Positions 46,878-57,207 of a DNA stretch of 64,000 nt are shown in pieces. Position numbers and translations under genes: made by a program. How positions within the stretch are numbered: position 1 is the stretch's first letter; every line of letters starts with the position of its first letter. The stretch is taken from NCBI RefSeq assembly GCF_018139985.1, contig NZ_JAGSOU010000009.1, forward strand, positions 89,005 to 153,004, written 5' to 3'. This DNA is from Actibacterium sp. MT2.3-13A. Lineage in GTDB: Bacteria; Pseudomonadota; Alphaproteobacteria; Rhodobacterales; Rhodobacteraceae. The notes beneath the pieces were generated by a model. It saw only the letters and a program-made list of their open reading frames with translations. It was not told the DNA's origin and searched no databases.

Positions 46878-48998
46878 TCAGCGGCTGCAGGTCCGGCGGT
46901 AGGCGCTGGCGTCGCCCCCGGCGCCGAACCCGTTCAGCGAGATTTGGAGACCGAAGTCGGTGGTCGGCCTTACACTAGTCGAGGATGTGAAGCGACGCGA
47001 GAGCGAAAGGTCCAGCGTCACGCATTCGTTCCGGTATTCCAGCCCGACGCCCGCATGGGCGGCGCGGTCGGCGACGAAATCGTAGCGCCAGTCGGCCTTG
47101 CCGATCCAGTTGTCGCGGAAGCGGTAGCCGGCGTCGACCACCCATTCGGAACTGTCGATGCTGCGGCTTTCTGCCAGGTTCGCCTCCTGCCAGACATAGC
47201 TGGAGGCAAGCCCCACGCGCTCGGTCGTCCAGGCCAGGCGCAGCTCGTTGCGGGTGAAGGCGAAGCTGTCGTCGAACACCGCGCGGTTGGTCAGCGACAG
47301 GTTGTCGGCGGTCTTGAGCTGCACCACGGCCAGCCAGTCTGAGCTCAGCCCGTCGAGGCCCGATCCGGCCGCGAACTGCTTTGGCGTCTCGGCATGCAGC
47401 ACCCGCCCCGCGGCCAGCGCCAGCGACCAGCCCTGCGCGGCGTGGCGCGTCCAGCTCAGCCCGAGATTGGCGCGCAACCCGTCCTCATAGGCATCCGCGC
47501 CCGGGAAGCGGTTGAGGGCAAACAGGTTCCCCTCGTCGAACTCGACGCTGACGCTGTCCTCGTTGGGCAGGGTGCTGTCGTCGTCGTCGGACCACACCAG
47601 CTGCACCACCGGCTCCAGCACCTGGGTGGCGCCGCCGCGGCCCGCCCGGACCAACGGCCAGCGCAGCTCGACCGCGGCGAAGGGGGCGGCGCGGGTGACC
47701 GGGTCGGGCGTGGCGGCGTCGTCGGCGAGGCCGGTGTAGTCGAGGTTCATCTGCCCCAGCGTGGCGATCCGCAGCCCCGCCGCCGTCGTCCAGCTGCGCC
47801 GCCAGTCGAGCCGCGCCGCCGCGCGCGCCACGTCGCGCCCCAGCACATCGGCGTTCGAGCGGCGGTGATGGGCATGCGCCTCCAGCGAGAGCTTGGCGAT
47901 GCCGCCCAGCAAGCCCGGCTCGAACCGGCGCTGCCAGCTCAGATCGGCCAGGCTGGTGGGCAGGGTGCGGTTGTCCTCCGAGGCGCGCAGCGAGTTGTAG
48001 TAGTAAAGCGCCGCCTCGACATGCTTGTCGCGCCGGGTGCGGGCGACCGCGATGTCGCTGCGCAGCCGGTCGCGGCCCGAATAGCCGTAGTCCAGCAGAT
48101 AGGCCGGGTCCGATACCGTCTGGATGTTGAATGTCAGCTCGAAATCGCGGGGCAGGTCGAAGCGCCCCTCGCCAAAGAGGTAGCGGCGGGTCTCGCCCTT
48201 GACCAAGGTGTCGCGCGACAGGGCGCCGTTGAACTCGATCTCGCCGTGGCGGAAGGCCTGCCGGTAGCGGAGTTCCAGCGTGCGGGTGCGGCCAGTCGAA
48301 AGATAGGGCGTCACCGTCAGGTCGGCATGGCGGCCCAGCGTGATGAAATAGGGCAGCTTGATGCCGGAGCCGAGACCGTCGCTGAAGCGCAGCTCGGGGA
48401 TCAGGAAGCCGTTGGCGCGTTTCAGCGTCGGGTCGGGCAGGCGCAGCCGCGGCAGGTAGAGGATGGGCACGCCCATCACCTCGAACCGGGCGTGGTCGAA
48501 ATAGAGCTGCTTTTCCTGCTCGTCATGAATGATGCGCTGCGCGCGGATCTGCCACAGCGGGATCGGCGATCCGGCGCAGACCCGGCAACTCGACGCCACG
48601 GTCTTGTTCAGCACCGAATAGCGCCCGCCGACGCGGTGCAGCTCGTTCGCGGCCAGTTGCAGCTGCTGGCGCAGCACCATGCGCGCGCTGACCAGCAGCC
48701 CCTCGGTCAGATCGGGGGTCAGCTCGGCGCTGTCGGCCAGCAGGATGGCGTCGTTCTCGGTGACGAGGGTCAGCGGCCCCTCGATGGTCAGCTTGTCGGT
48801 GGGGCGGTCATAGACCACGCGCACAGCCTTGAGCCGCGCCCCCTCGTAGAGCACCTCGACATGGCCCTCGGCCACCAGCTGGCTGTTGCCGACCACCGCC
48901 ACCCGGTCGGCGATCAGGGTGGCCGCCGGCGGCTCCTGCGCCCAGGCGGCCAGCGGCAGCAGAATCAGCGCCAGCAGGCGCAGGACGTGTCCGCGCAT
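46878..48998 (-). CDS. lptD: LPS-assembly protein LptD
   Basis: Outer-membrane beta-barrel that inserts lipopolysaccharide into the outer leaflet. 706 residues: signal peptide (about 1-20, ALILLPLAAWA), OstA/LptA-like jellyroll (about 25-190; LVAEGHVEVLYEGARLKAVRV) and LptD barrel (about 200-706). Cysteines at about 133-136 (SSCRVC) and the terminal Cys (YRRTCSR) could form the interdomain disulfides. The frame is open far upstream through lptG, but ATG 48998 gives the signal peptide and overlaps the lptG stop by one base. Confidence 0.93.
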   Translation of the reverse strand: MRGHVLRLLALILLPLAAWAQEPPAATLIADRVAVVGNSQLVAEGHVEVLYEGARLKAVRVVYDRPTDKLTIEGPLTLVTENDAILLADSAELTPDLTEGLLVSARMVLRQQLQLAANELHRVGGRYSVLNKTVASSCRVCAGSPIPLWQIRAQRIIHDEQEKQLYFDHARFEVMGVPILYLPRLRLPDPTLKRANGFLIPELRFSDGLGSGIKLPYFITLGRHADLTVTPYLSTGRTRTLELRYRQAFRHGEIEFNGALSRDTLVKGETRRYLFGEGRFDLPRDFELTFNIQTVSDPAYLLDYGYSGRDRLRSDIAVARTRRDKHVEAALYYYNSLRASEDNRTLPTSLADLSWQRRFEPGLLGGIAKLSLEAHAHHRRSNADVLGRDVARAAARLDWRRSWTTAAGLRIATLGQMNLDYTGLADDAATPDPVTRAAPFAAVELRWPLVRAGRGGATQVLEPVVQLVWSDDDDSTLPNEDSVSVEFDEGNLFALNRFPGADAYEDGLRANLGLSWTRHAAQGWSLALAAGRVLHAETPKQFAAGSGLDGLSSDWLAVVQLKTADNLSLTNRAVFDDSFAFTRNELRLAWTTERVGLASSYVWQEANLAESRSIDSSEWVVDAGYRFRDNWIGKADWRYDFVADRAAHAGVGLEYRNECVTLDLSLSRRFTSSTSVRPTTDFGLQISLNGFGAGGDASAYRRTCSR

Positions 48999-50092
48999 TA
49001 CCCTTCCTCCATGTGCAGGATCAGTGCCAGCGCCATCATGATGCCGATCACCGGGGGGCTCCAGGCCGCCAGCGCCACCGGGATCTGGCCGTTCTCGCCC
49101 AGGATCTGGGCGAAGTTGCGCAGAAAGAACAGCGCCAGCCCCAGCCCCAGCGCGCCCATCACCATGATGCCGGTGCGCCCGAAGCGGGTGTGGCGCATGG
49201 TGAAGGCGGCGCCGATCATCATCATCGCCACGAACAGCGCGGGCAGGGCCAGTTCCATCTGCAACCACACCTCGTGCTGGCGCGCGGAGAAGCCGGCGCG
49301 CTTGAGGCTGGCGATGAAGTCGGGCAATTGCCAGATCGGGATCGCGCTCGGCGTGCCGAAACTGTCGCGGATGCGGTCGCGGGTCAGGTCCGAGGGCAGC
49401 GACAGATGCGCGTGCTGGGTCGCGCCGGCCTCGGGATTGGCGGTGTCGAAGGTCCAGCGCTTGGCCTCGGTGATCTCCCAGGCGCCGGCGGTCAGCTCGG
49501 CCTCGCGCGCCTCGATGCGCCACACCGGGCCGGCCTTGGGCGCGAAGGCGAGGAAGGTCACGTCATAGAGCCGCGTGCCGTCGAGATTGGCACGCACGGC
49601 GCGGATCACCATCTGGCCCTCGGGGCCGCCCTGGCGCAGCCACAGCCCCTCGCGCGAGATCGACAGCACGTTGCGGGTGCCGTGGCGGTATTCGTCCGAC
49701 AGCCGCTCGTATTCCTTCTGCGTTGCCGCCACGATCGGGTTCAGCACCGCCACGCACAGCAGGCCGGTCGCGAAGGCGGTCGCCAGGGGCGCCCCCAGCG
49801 CGCGGAGCGCCGAGCGGCCCGAGGCCCGCGTGACCACCAGCTCTGAGGTTCGGGCGAGTTTCAGGAACAGCGCCAGCGTGGACAGGATCACGATCAGCGG
49901 CAGGATGCCGTAGAGCGCGGAGGGCACGCTCAGCGCCGCCAGCCGGGTCGCCTGCCCGACGCTGATCGTGCCGATGTCGAAGCGTCGGATCTGGTCGACC
50001 ACGTCCAGCAGCATCAGGATCAGCAGGAACACCGTGGTCACCGCCAGCAGGGTCAGCGCGAATTTGCGCGCGAAATAGAAATGCAGCCTCAT
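48998..50092 (-). CDS. lptG: LPS export ABC transporter permease LptG
   Basis: 364 residues of the YjgP/YjgQ family. Six membrane segments in a 3 + 3 arrangement (about 13-35, 55-80, 95-118; about 275-295, 303-322, 330-352) surround a periplasmic jellyroll (about 125-265). It forms the LptB2FG exporter extracting LPS from the inner membrane. ATG 50092 (MRLHFYFARKF) overlaps the lptF stop. Confidence 0.93.
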   Translation of the reverse strand: MRLHFYFARKFALTLLAVTTVFLLILMLLDVVDQIRRFDIGTISVGQATRLAALSVPSALYGILPLIVILSTLALFLKLARTSELVVTRASGRSALRALGAPLATAFATGLLCVAVLNPIVAATQKEYERLSDEYRHGTRNVLSISREGLWLRQGGPEGQMVIRAVRANLDGTRLYDVTFLAFAPKAGPVWRIEAREAELTAGAWEITEAKRWTFDTANPEAGATQHAHLSLPSDLTRDRIRDSFGTPSAIPIWQLPDFIASLKRAGFSARQHEVWLQMELALPALFVAMMMIGAAFTMRHTRFGRTGIMVMGALGLGLALFFLRNFAQILGENGQIPVALAAWSPPVIGIMMALALILHMEEG

Positions 50093-51213
50093 GCCGCGAC
50101 CCTCCGCCGGCGGGCGAAGAGGGTGGGGCAGGCGCTGATGCACAGCATCGCCCAGGCCATCGCGATGCCCGCGACGGGCGGCAGGTAGACCACCGGCCAG
50201 GCCGCCTCGTTGCGGCGGGCGATGTCGGCGGTCGCGTTGTCCAGCAGTTGCAGCCCGATCAGCAGCACCACCGCCAGCAGCACCTGCTTCCAGATGCCGA
50301 AGCGGCTGAAGCTGCCCAGCATCAGCGCCGAGAATCCGATCAGCGCCCCCGCCACCCCGAGGAAGGGCTGCGCGATCCGGGCGTGCCCCTCGTAGAGGAA
50401 GGCCGCGCGCGGCTTGCCGGTGGTCTTCATCAGCGCCTCGGTCGGGAACAGCAGCGCGGGCGTCGGCAGCGCCTCGATGCTCAGCGCCGCCGCCGCGCCG
50501 GCGTCGATCAGCCCCGCCAGGTCATAGACGGAATCGGCGAAGGAGGTGGTGAACAGCCGGTTGCCGTTGTAGCGCAGCGTCTGCGCCAGCCCGTCGAACA
50601 TCACCAGCTTGGGCCCGTCCTCGCCCGGCACCAGCAGGGCGCGCTCGGCGGTGTAGGTGGTGCGCTGCGAGGCGCTGCGCGCATCCGACAGAAAGACGTT
50701 GCGCAGCTCGCCATCGGTCGAGATGTCGCGGATGTAGAAGGTCACGCCCTCGGCGGGGTGCAGGAACTGCCCCTCGGTCAGCAGCCGCGCGGTGATGTTC
50801 TCGGCGATCTCGACCTTGCGCACGGCCAGCTCGGCGCGGCTGGCGGGAACCAGGAAATGGTTCAGCACCATTACCAGCGCGGCCACCATCAACCCGAAGA
50901 CCAGCACCGGACGCGCCAGCCGGAAGCTGGAGAATCCCATCGCCTGCACCACCACCAGCTCGGATTCCGAGATCAGCCGGTTGACGACATAGACGGTCGC
51001 GGCAAAGCCCGACACCGGCAGCACCAGCCGGATCACGTTGGGCAGCGCCAGAGCGGTGAACTCAAGGAATACAAGGGCGGACTGGCCGTCGCCTATCAGC
51101 TGGTCGAACAGCAGCACGGCGCGGTTCACCCAGTAGACCGAGATCAGGACAAGCGAAAAGAACCCGAACAGAACGGTCAGCTGCGCCAGCAGGTATCTGT
51201 CGAATTTCCGCAC
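50089..51213 (-). CDS. lptF: LPS export ABC transporter permease LptF
   Basis: 374 residues, YjgP/YjgQ family, paralogue of LptG with the same 3 + 3 membrane layout and a periplasmic domain (about 130-260). N-terminal MRKFDRYLLAQLTVLFGFFSLVLI is typical. First gene of the minus-strand envelope operon, divergent from pepA across 123 bases. Confidence 0.94.
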   Translation of the reverse strand: MRKFDRYLLAQLTVLFGFFSLVLISVYWVNRAVLLFDQLIGDGQSALVFLEFTALALPNVIRLVLPVSGFAATVYVVNRLISESELVVVQAMGFSSFRLARPVLVFGLMVAALVMVLNHFLVPASRAELAVRKVEIAENITARLLTEGQFLHPAEGVTFYIRDISTDGELRNVFLSDARSASQRTTYTAERALLVPGEDGPKLVMFDGLAQTLRYNGNRLFTTSFADSVYDLAGLIDAGAAAALSIEALPTPALLFPTEALMKTTGKPRAAFLYEGHARIAQPFLGVAGALIGFSALMLGSFSRFGIWKQVLLAVVLLIGLQLLDNATADIARRNEAAWPVVYLPPVAGIAMAWAMLCISACPTLFARRRRVAA

Positions 51214-51336
51214 TCCGCCCCCCAGGCGAGATATTCCGCGCGGACCCTAGACCAAATGTCCGGCGTGGAAAACTGCTATCTGGCCAAGCGCGCGGGCAGC
51301 CGCTAGGTAGGATTCAACGACAAGGGAGAGAGCTGA

Positions 51337-52806
51337 ATGACCACGCCCACGAGCATCCGTTTCAACGAGATCGACCTTGAGGCCATCGCCGCCGCGGCGG
51401 GCCGCGTTGCGGTTTTCCTGCCCGCCGACGGCACGCTCGACCAGGCCGCGCGCCGGGTCAACCGGCTGACCCGCGGCGCGCTGGCGCGCTTCGCCGAGAG
51501 CGAGGCATTTTCCAAGATGAAACCGGGCGAGGCCAAGACGCTGGCCTATCCCGTGGGCATGGCCGCCGAGGCGGTGGACGTGGTGCGGCTGGACCGACGC
51601 CCCAGCGTCGAAGAGGCGCGCAAGGCCGGCGCCGCGCTGGCCAAGCTTCAGGGCGAGGCCGGGATGCTGGTGCTGGCCGGCCCCAACGCCCGCGCGGCCG
51701 AGATCGCCTTCGGCCTGGCGCTGCGCGGCTATGAATTCACCGAGCACAAGAGCGAAAAGTCCAAGCCGCGCGGCACCGTCACCATGATGGTGTCCAAGCC
51801 CGAGGCGGTCGCGGCGCAGGCCGGGCCGATGGCCGCGGTGGCCGAGGGGGTGTTCTTCACCCGCGATCTGGTGAACGAGCCCTCCAACATCCTGACCACC
51901 GACGATTTCGCCGCGCGCCTCGCCGCCATGCAGGAACTGGGGCTGGAGGTCGAGATCCTCGAGGAGGAGGATCTGGCGAAGCTCGGCATGCGGACGCTGC
52001 TGGCCGTCGGGCAGGGCTCGGAAAGCCCCTCCAAGGTGGTGGTGATGCAGTGGAACGGCGGCAAGAAGGGCGACGCGCCCCTCGCGCTGGTGGGCAAGGG
52101 CGTGGTCTTCGACACCGGCGGCATCAGCCTGAAGCCGGCTGCGGGCATGGAGGACATGACCATGGACATGGGCGGCGCCGGCGTCGTCGCGGGCGTGATG
52201 CGCGCGCTCGCGCTGCGCAAGGCCCGGGCCAATGTCGTGGGCCTGGTCGGCCTGGTCGAGAACATGCCCTCGGGCACCGCCATCCGCCCGGGCGACGTGG
52301 TCAAGTCGATGAAGGGCGACACGGTGGAGATCGTGAACACTGACGCCGAGGGCCGGCTCGTGCTGTGCGACGTGCTGTGGTACGCGCAGGAGCGGTTCAA
52401 GCCCGCGGGCATGGTCGACCTCGCCACCCTGACCGGCGCGATCATCATCGGGCTGGGGCATGAGATGGCCGGCGTCTTCTCCAACGACGATGCGCTGTGC
52501 GACGCCTTCCTCAAGGCCGCGAAGGCCGAGGGCGAGGGGGCCTGGCGCCTGCCGCTGGCGCCGGCCTACGACGAGCAGCTCAAATCGCCGATCGCCGACA
52601 TGAAGAACGTCGGTGGCCGGCCCGCGGGCTCCATCACCGCGGCGCAGTTCCTGCAGCGCTTCGTCAAGGAGGGCTGCCCCTGGATCCATATCGACATCGC
52701 GGGCGTGGCCAGCGTCAAATCCGAAACCACGCTCGCGCCCAAGGGGGCGACCGGCTGGGGCGTGATTGCGCTTGACCGGCTGGTGCGCGACCGTTTCGAG
52801 GGCTGA
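51337..52806 (+). CDS. pepA: Leucyl aminopeptidase (M17)
   Basis: Zinc/manganese hexameric aminopeptidase. 489 residues. The C-terminal catalytic domain has the metal and bicarbonate residues in VGKGVVFDTGGISLKP (about 252-267) and the signature NTDAEGRLVL (about 335-344). AAGGGAGAGAGCTGA precedes the ATG. It forms a two-gene unit with holC (stop-start TGATG). Location beside lptF is conserved. Confidence 0.95.
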   Translation: MTTPTSIRFNEIDLEAIAAAAGRVAVFLPADGTLDQAARRVNRLTRGALARFAESEAFSKMKPGEAKTLAYPVGMAAEAVDVVRLDRRPSVEEARKAGAALAKLQGEAGMLVLAGPNARAAEIAFGLALRGYEFTEHKSEKSKPRGTVTMMVSKPEAVAAQAGPMAAVAEGVFFTRDLVNEPSNILTTDDFAARLAAMQELGLEVEILEEEDLAKLGMRTLLAVGQGSESPSKVVVMQWNGGKKGDAPLALVGKGVVFDTGGISLKPAAGMEDMTMDMGGAGVVAGVMRALALRKARANVVGLVGLVENMPSGTAIRPGDVVKSMKGDTVEIVNTDAEGRLVLCDVLWYAQERFKPAGMVDLATLTGAIIIGLGHEMAGVFSNDDALCDAFLKAAKAEGEGAWRLPLAPAYDEQLKSPIADMKNVGGRPAGSITAAQFLQRFVKEGCPWIHIDIAGVASVKSETTLAPKGATGWGVIALDRLVRDRFEG

Positions 52807-53276
52807 TGGGCGCGGCGCTGTTCTATCACCTGACCCGGCAGCCGCTGGAGGCGACCCTGCCCATGCTGCTGGAGAAATCCCGCGCGCGCGGCTGGCGGGT
52901 GGTGGTGCGCGGCACCTCAGACGAACGGCTGCGCTGGCTCGACGACCGGCTGTGGCTGGTGCCCGAGGACGGGTTCCTGCCGCACGGGCTGGCGGGCTCG
53001 GGCTTCGACGCCGACCAGCCGGTGCTGCTGACCACCGGGGCCGGGGCGCCCAACGGTGCCGCCTGCCTGATGGCGGTGGACGGCGCCGAGGTCAGCGCGC
53101 AGGACTGCGAGACGATGGAGCGGGTCTGCATCCTGTTCGACGGCAATGACCCGGCCGCCGTCGGCCACGCCCGAGCCCAGTGGAAGGCATTGACCGGGGC
53201 GGGGGTGGCGGCGGAATACTGGTCCGAGGCTTCGGGACGGTGGGAGAAGAAGGCCGAAAGCGGCACGGTGGGCTGA
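52806..53276 (+). CDS. holC: DNA polymerase III chi subunit
   Basis: 156 residues. HolC links the clamp loader to single-strand binding protein. N-terminal ALFYHLTRQPLEATLPMLLEKSRARGWR and LWLVPEDGFLPHGLAG (the SSB-binding side) are typical. The start overlaps the pepA stop by one base (TGATG). The pepA-holC pair is conserved in Proteobacteria. Confidence 0.92.
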   Translation: MGAALFYHLTRQPLEATLPMLLEKSRARGWRVVVRGTSDERLRWLDDRLWLVPEDGFLPHGLAGSGFDADQPVLLTTGAGAPNGAACLMAVDGAEVSAQDCETMERVCILFDGNDPAAVGHARAQWKALTGAGVAAEYWSEASGRWEKKAESGTVG

Positions 53277-53302
53277 GGGCCTTCGCAACAGGGAGACGGC
53301 GC

Positions 53303-54076
53303 ATGACCCTCGCGAGACGGACGGTGTTGCAGGAGCTCTACGATGGCGAAACGCCGCGGGCGCACCGCTTCCGCTACGGGCTGCTGGCCTTCGACCTGGC
53401 GACGATCCTGTTCGTGATCGTCACCTCCTTCCTGCCCCGCAGCGTCGCGATCGAGGCGCTCGACGCGGCCTTCGGCGTCTTCATCCTGGCCGATTTCGGT
53501 GCGCGGCTGGCGATCAGCCAGCGCCGGCTGTGGTTCATGACGCGCCCCGCGACGCTGGCCGACATCGCGGCGATCGTGTCCTTCCTGGCGCCGATGGCGG
53601 GCGAGGGGCTGGCCTTCCTGCGGATCCTGCGGACGCTGCGGCTGCTGCACACCTACCAGCTGCTCGACCGGCTGCGCGCCGATTTCAGGTTTTTCCGGCG
53701 CCACGAGGAGGTGGTCGTCGCCGCGATCAACCTGCTGGTCTTCCTCTTCGTCATGACCGGGCTGATCTATGCCACGCAGTCGGGCAAGAACCCCGATATC
53801 GGCAATTACGCCGACGCGCTCTATTTCACAGTGACCACCCTGACGACCACGGGTTTCGGCGACATCACGCTGGAGGGCACGGGCGGGCGGCTGCTGTCGG
53901 TGGCGGTGATGATCGTCGGCGTCACGCTGTTCCTGCGGCTGGCGCAGGTGCTGTTCCGCCCCTCCAAGGTGCGCCAGCCCTGTCCGCAATGCGGGCTGCT
54001 GCTGCATGACGTCGATGCCGTGCATTGCAAGCATTGCGGTGCGGTGATCAACATCCGCACCGAAGGCACCTATTGA
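53303..54076 (+). CDS. Voltage-gated-type potassium channel protein with C-terminal zinc ribbon
   Basis: 257 residues. Six-segment channel: S1-S3 (about 25-100), an S4-like helix with regularly spaced arginines (RILRTLRLLHTYQLLDRLR, about 110-128), S5-S6 (about 145-220) and the filter TLTTTGFGDI (about 178-187), a variant of TVGYGD. The tail has CPQC and CKHC (about 231-247), a probable zinc ribbon. ATG 53303 has GGGAGA nine bases upstream. Selectivity and the role of the zinc module are unproven. Confidence 0.87.
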   Translation: MTLARRTVLQELYDGETPRAHRFRYGLLAFDLATILFVIVTSFLPRSVAIEALDAAFGVFILADFGARLAISQRRLWFMTRPATLADIAAIVSFLAPMAGEGLAFLRILRTLRLLHTYQLLDRLRADFRFFRRHEEVVVAAINLLVFLFVMTGLIYATQSGKNPDIGNYADALYFTVTTLTTTGFGDITLEGTGGRLLSVAVMIVGVTLFLRLAQVLFRPSKVRQPCPQCGLLLHDVDAVHCKHCGAVINIRTEGTY

Positions 54077-54083
54077 GTTCGGC

Positions 54084-54665
54084 TCAGCGCGTCAGGATCA
54101 GCGTGTCGCCGGTGAATTCCATCCGGGAATGGCGCTGGAGATAGCTCATCCCCAGAAGCGAGGTGTCCATCTGCCCGCCATTGACCACGGCGCGCATGTT
54201 CTCGTCCACCACCGGGCCGAGGCGCACCTCGTCCAGCCGCACGCGCGCGGTCCGCACCAGCCCGTTGGCGGTGCGCGCTTCCTCCAGATAGGCAAGCTGC
54301 CCGTGGTCGAGCCCCGCGCGTTCGGCGTCCTCGCGGGTCAGCACCAGGTCGGTGGCGCCGGTATCGACGACGAAGCGCACCGGCGCGCCGTTGATCAGCA
54401 GCGTCAGGTAGTAATGGCCGTCCGGCGCGCGCGGCACCTCTATCCGCCGCTCCTCGGCAAAGACCGCCTGCCGCGGCATCACCGTGGAGCGGATGTCGGA
54501 CCACAGGCCCGCCCCCGCGATCACGCCGACGAAGATCAGCCCCCACAGCGCGCCGTGGCGGGCCACCTGGCCGAGCCGGCGCCGGTTCGCCGCGATGAAA
54601 TAGCCGCCGATCGCCGCGGCGAGGATCACCAGGTAAATCAACTGTCCGATCTGATCGCCTGCCAT
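54084..54665 (-). CDS. Retropepsin-like clan AA aspartic protease (TIGR02281-type)
   Basis: 193 residues. Two N-terminal membrane segments (about 5-25 and 38-58) precede the protease domain (about 80-193). The catalytic motif is FVVDTGATDLVL; the flap region includes ARTANGLVRTARVRLDEVRLG, and the dimer-type ending is LLGMSYLQRHSRMEF. ATG 54665 is chosen because GAGGACAG lies upstream and the first membrane segment follows. It functions as a dimer by family; substrate unknown. Convergent with the channel gene, seven bases apart. Confidence 0.88.
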   Translation of the reverse strand: MAGDQIGQLIYLVILAAAIGGYFIAANRRRLGQVARHGALWGLIFVGVIAGAGLWSDIRSTVMPRQAVFAEERRIEVPRAPDGHYYLTLLINGAPVRFVVDTGATDLVLTREDAERAGLDHGQLAYLEEARTANGLVRTARVRLDEVRLGPVVDENMRAVVNGGQMDTSLLGMSYLQRHSRMEFTGDTLILTR

Positions 54666-54732
54666 TCTGTCCTCTGGCTGGTGGAGCGCGCCTGCCATGA
54701 TAGGTAGGGAGGAAATCGGAAATGTTGAGGTG

Positions 54733-55353
54733 TCAAAGCGGCGCAAGGCCGAAATCGCGCAGCCCGTCCAGCACGAACTGCACCGACAGCGCCGCCAGCA
54801 GCATCCCCAGTAGCCGCGTGACCACGTTGATGCCGGTGCGCCCGAGCGCGCGCTCCAGCAGCCCCGCGGCCAGGAACAGCAGTAGCACCACGCCGATCAC
54901 CGCCAACATCACGCCCAGCACCCCGGCCATGCCGGCGAGATCGCCGCGCACCTCGCCGGTCAGCAGGATCATGGTGGCCATGGCGCCCGGACCCGCCATC
55001 AGCGGCGTCGCCAGCGGAAAGACCGATGGGTCGGGCCGGTCGTCCTCGGCCTGGTCCTCGCGCCGCTTGGTGCGGCGCTCGAACAGCATCTCCAGCGCGG
55101 TCAGGAACAGCAGCATGCCGCCCGCGATGCGGAAGGCGGCCATGGAGATGCCGGCGAACCCCAGAACCGACTCGCCGAACAGGCCGAAGAGCGTCAGCAG
55201 CCCGATCGCCACGGCGGAGGCGCGCAGCGCGATGGCGCGCCGCTCATGCCCGGTCATGCCTTGGGTGATCGCCACGAAAAGCGGCGCCAGGCCGATCGGG
55301 TCGATCACCACGAACAGGGTGACAAAGGCGCCGATGTAGAAGGTGAGCTCCAT
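54733..55353 (-). CDS. MarC-family integral membrane protein
   Basis: 206 residues with six membrane segments (about 5-25, 45-65, 72-92, 118-138, 143-170, 180-200). MarC signatures include DPIGLAPLFVAITQGM at the N-terminus and PLATPLMAGPGAMATMILL. Function unresolved; despite the name it has no proven role in antibiotic resistance. It lies three bases from the ABC-F stop on the same strand. Confidence 0.9.
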   Translation of the reverse strand: MELTFYIGAFVTLFVVIDPIGLAPLFVAITQGMTGHERRAIALRASAVAIGLLTLFGLFGESVLGFAGISMAAFRIAGGMLLFLTALEMLFERRTKRREDQAEDDRPDPSVFPLATPLMAGPGAMATMILLTGEVRGDLAGMAGVLGVMLAVIGVVLLLFLAAGLLERALGRTGINVVTRLLGMLLAALSVQFVLDGLRDFGLAPL

Positions 55354-55356
55354 CGC

Positions 55357-57207
55357 CTATCTTTCTGCCGAATCGAGCTTTTCCAGTGCGTCCATCCACA
55401 GGGCCTCGGCCCGTTCCTCGGCCTCGACCACCTCGGCGTGCTTCTTCTGCCACTTGGCGATCTCGTCGGCCTTGCCGCCCTCGTAGAGCGTCGGATCGGC
55501 CAGTTTCGCATCCAGTTTTTCGCGCATCTCTGCCAGTTTTTCCACCCGTTCCTCGCATTTTCGCACCTCTGCGCGCAGGACGAGGAGCGCGTCGCGGTCG
55601 GGGCGGCGGGGCTTTGGCGCGGGGGAGGCGGCGGGCTTCTCCGGCTTGTCGGCGGCCAGCAGCAGGCGGCGGTAGGCTTCCAGATCCTCCTCGAACGGGG
55701 TTACGCGGCCGTTCTGCACCAGCCACAGCCGGTCGGCCACGAGGCTCAGCAGGTGCATGTCGTGCGACACCAGGATTACCGCGCCGGAATAGGCGGTCAG
55801 CGCCTCGACCAGCGCCTCGCGGCTTTCGATGTCGAGGTGGTTGGTCGGCTCGTCGAGGATCAGCAGATGCGGCGCGTCGAGAGTCGCCAGCAGCAGCGAC
55901 AGCCGCGCCTTCTGCCCGCCCGACAGCCGCCCGACCTCGGTCTCGGCCTGGTCGGCGCCAAGGCCGAAGCCCGCCAGCCGCGCGCGCAGCCTGGCCTGCG
56001 CCTCGTCGGGCCGTTCGCGGCGGATGTGCTGCAGCGGGGTCTCGTCCACATGCAGCTCATCCACCTGGTGCTGCGCGAAATAGCCGATGCGCAGTTTCGA
56101 GGCCACGGTCATCCGCCCGTCGAGCGGCGCGAGGCGTCCCGCCAGCAGCTTGGACAGGGTCGATTTGCCCTGGCCGTTCTTGCCCAGCAGCGCGATCCGG
56201 TCGTCCTGGTCGATCCGCAGGTTGAGATGCGACAGGATGGGCTGGCCGTCATAGCCGACCGAGACGCCCTCAAGCGCGATGATCGGCGGCGACAGCTCTT
56301 CCGGCGCGGGAAAGGTGAAGACCACGCGCGCGGCCTCTTCGGGCGCGGTGATGGGCTGCATCTTCTCCAGCATCTTCACCCGGCTCTGGGCCTGCTTGGC
56401 CTTGGTGGCCTTGGCCTTGAACCGGTCGACGAAGCTTTGCAGATGGGCGCGCTGCGCCTCCTGCTTTTTCGCCTGCGCGGCCTGCACCGCGCGCTGTTCG
56501 GCGCGGGCCTTGGCAAAGGCGTCGTAATTGCCCGGCCAGAGGGTCAGCTTGCGGTTGTCGAGATGCAGGATCGCCCCCACCGCGCGGTTCAGCAGCCCAC
56601 GGTCGTGGCTGATGATCAGCACGGTGTGGGGATAGCGCGTGAGGTAGTTCTCAAGCCACAGCGCGCCTTCGAGATCGAGATAGTTTGTCGGCTCGTCCAG
56701 CAGCAACAGGTCGGGCTGCGCGAACAGCACCGCCGCCAGGGCCACGCGCATCCGCCAGCCGCCGGAGAAATCCGAGCAGGGGCGGCGCTGCTGCGCGTCG
56801 TCGAAACCCAGCCCCTTGAGGATCGAGGCCGCGCGCGCCTCGGCCGACCAGGCGTCGATATCGGCCAGCCGCGTCTGGATCTCGGCGATGCGGTTGGGGT
56901 CCTGCGCCGTCTCGGCCTCGGCCATCAGCGCCGCGCGTTCTGTGTCGGCGGCGAGCACCGTGTCGATCAGCGACACCGCGGAGGAGGGCACCTCCTGCGC
57001 CACGCCGCCGATGCGCGCGCGCGGGGGCAGCTCGATCTCGCCGCCCTCCAGCGCCAGTTCGCCCCGGATCAGGCGGAACAGCGTGGTCTTTCCCGCGCCG
57101 TTGCGGCCGACGAGGCCGACCTTGTGGCCGGTGGGAATCGTGGCCGAGGCGCCCTCGAACAGCGGGCGGCCCTCGACGGCATATGTCAGATCGGTGATAC
57201 GCAGCAT
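55357..57207 (-). CDS. ABC-F family ATPase (Uup/YheS-like)
   Basis: 616 residues with two ABC domains and no membrane part. Walker A motifs GRNGAGKTT (about 37) and GKNGQGKST (about 343); signature motifs [12 protein letters not shown] and [12 protein letters not shown]; Walker [13 protein letters not shown] and [13 protein letters not shown] charged linker (P-site tRNA interaction motif, about 240-300) and a C-terminal coiled coil (about 540-616) are present. ABC-F proteins act on ribosomes; YheS- or Uup-like is most likely. Confidence 0.92.
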   Translation of the reverse strand: MLRITDLTYAVEGRPLFEGASATIPTGHKVGLVGRNGAGKTTLFRLIRGELALEGGEIELPPRARIGGVAQEVPSSAVSLIDTVLAADTERAALMAEAETAQDPNRIAEIQTRLADIDAWSAEARAASILKGLGFDDAQQRRPCSDFSGGWRMRVALAAVLFAQPDLLLLDEPTNYLDLEGALWLENYLTRYPHTVLIISHDRGLLNRAVGAILHLDNRKLTLWPGNYDAFAKARAEQRAVQAAQAKKQEAQRAHLQSFVDRFKAKATKAKQAQSRVKMLEKMQPITAPEEAARVVFTFPAPEELSPPIIALEGVSVGYDGQPILSHLNLRIDQDDRIALLGKNGQGKSTLSKLLAGRLAPLDGRMTVASKLRIGYFAQHQVDELHVDETPLQHIRRERPDEAQARLRARLAGFGLGADQAETEVGRLSGGQKARLSLLLATLDAPHLLILDEPTNHLDIESREALVEALTAYSGAVILVSHDMHLLSLVADRLWLVQNGRVTPFEEDLEAYRRLLLAADKPEKPAASPAPKPRRPDRDALLVLRAEVRKCEERVEKLAEMREKLDAKLADPTLYEGGKADEIAKWQKKHAEVVEAEERAEALWMDALEKLDSAER

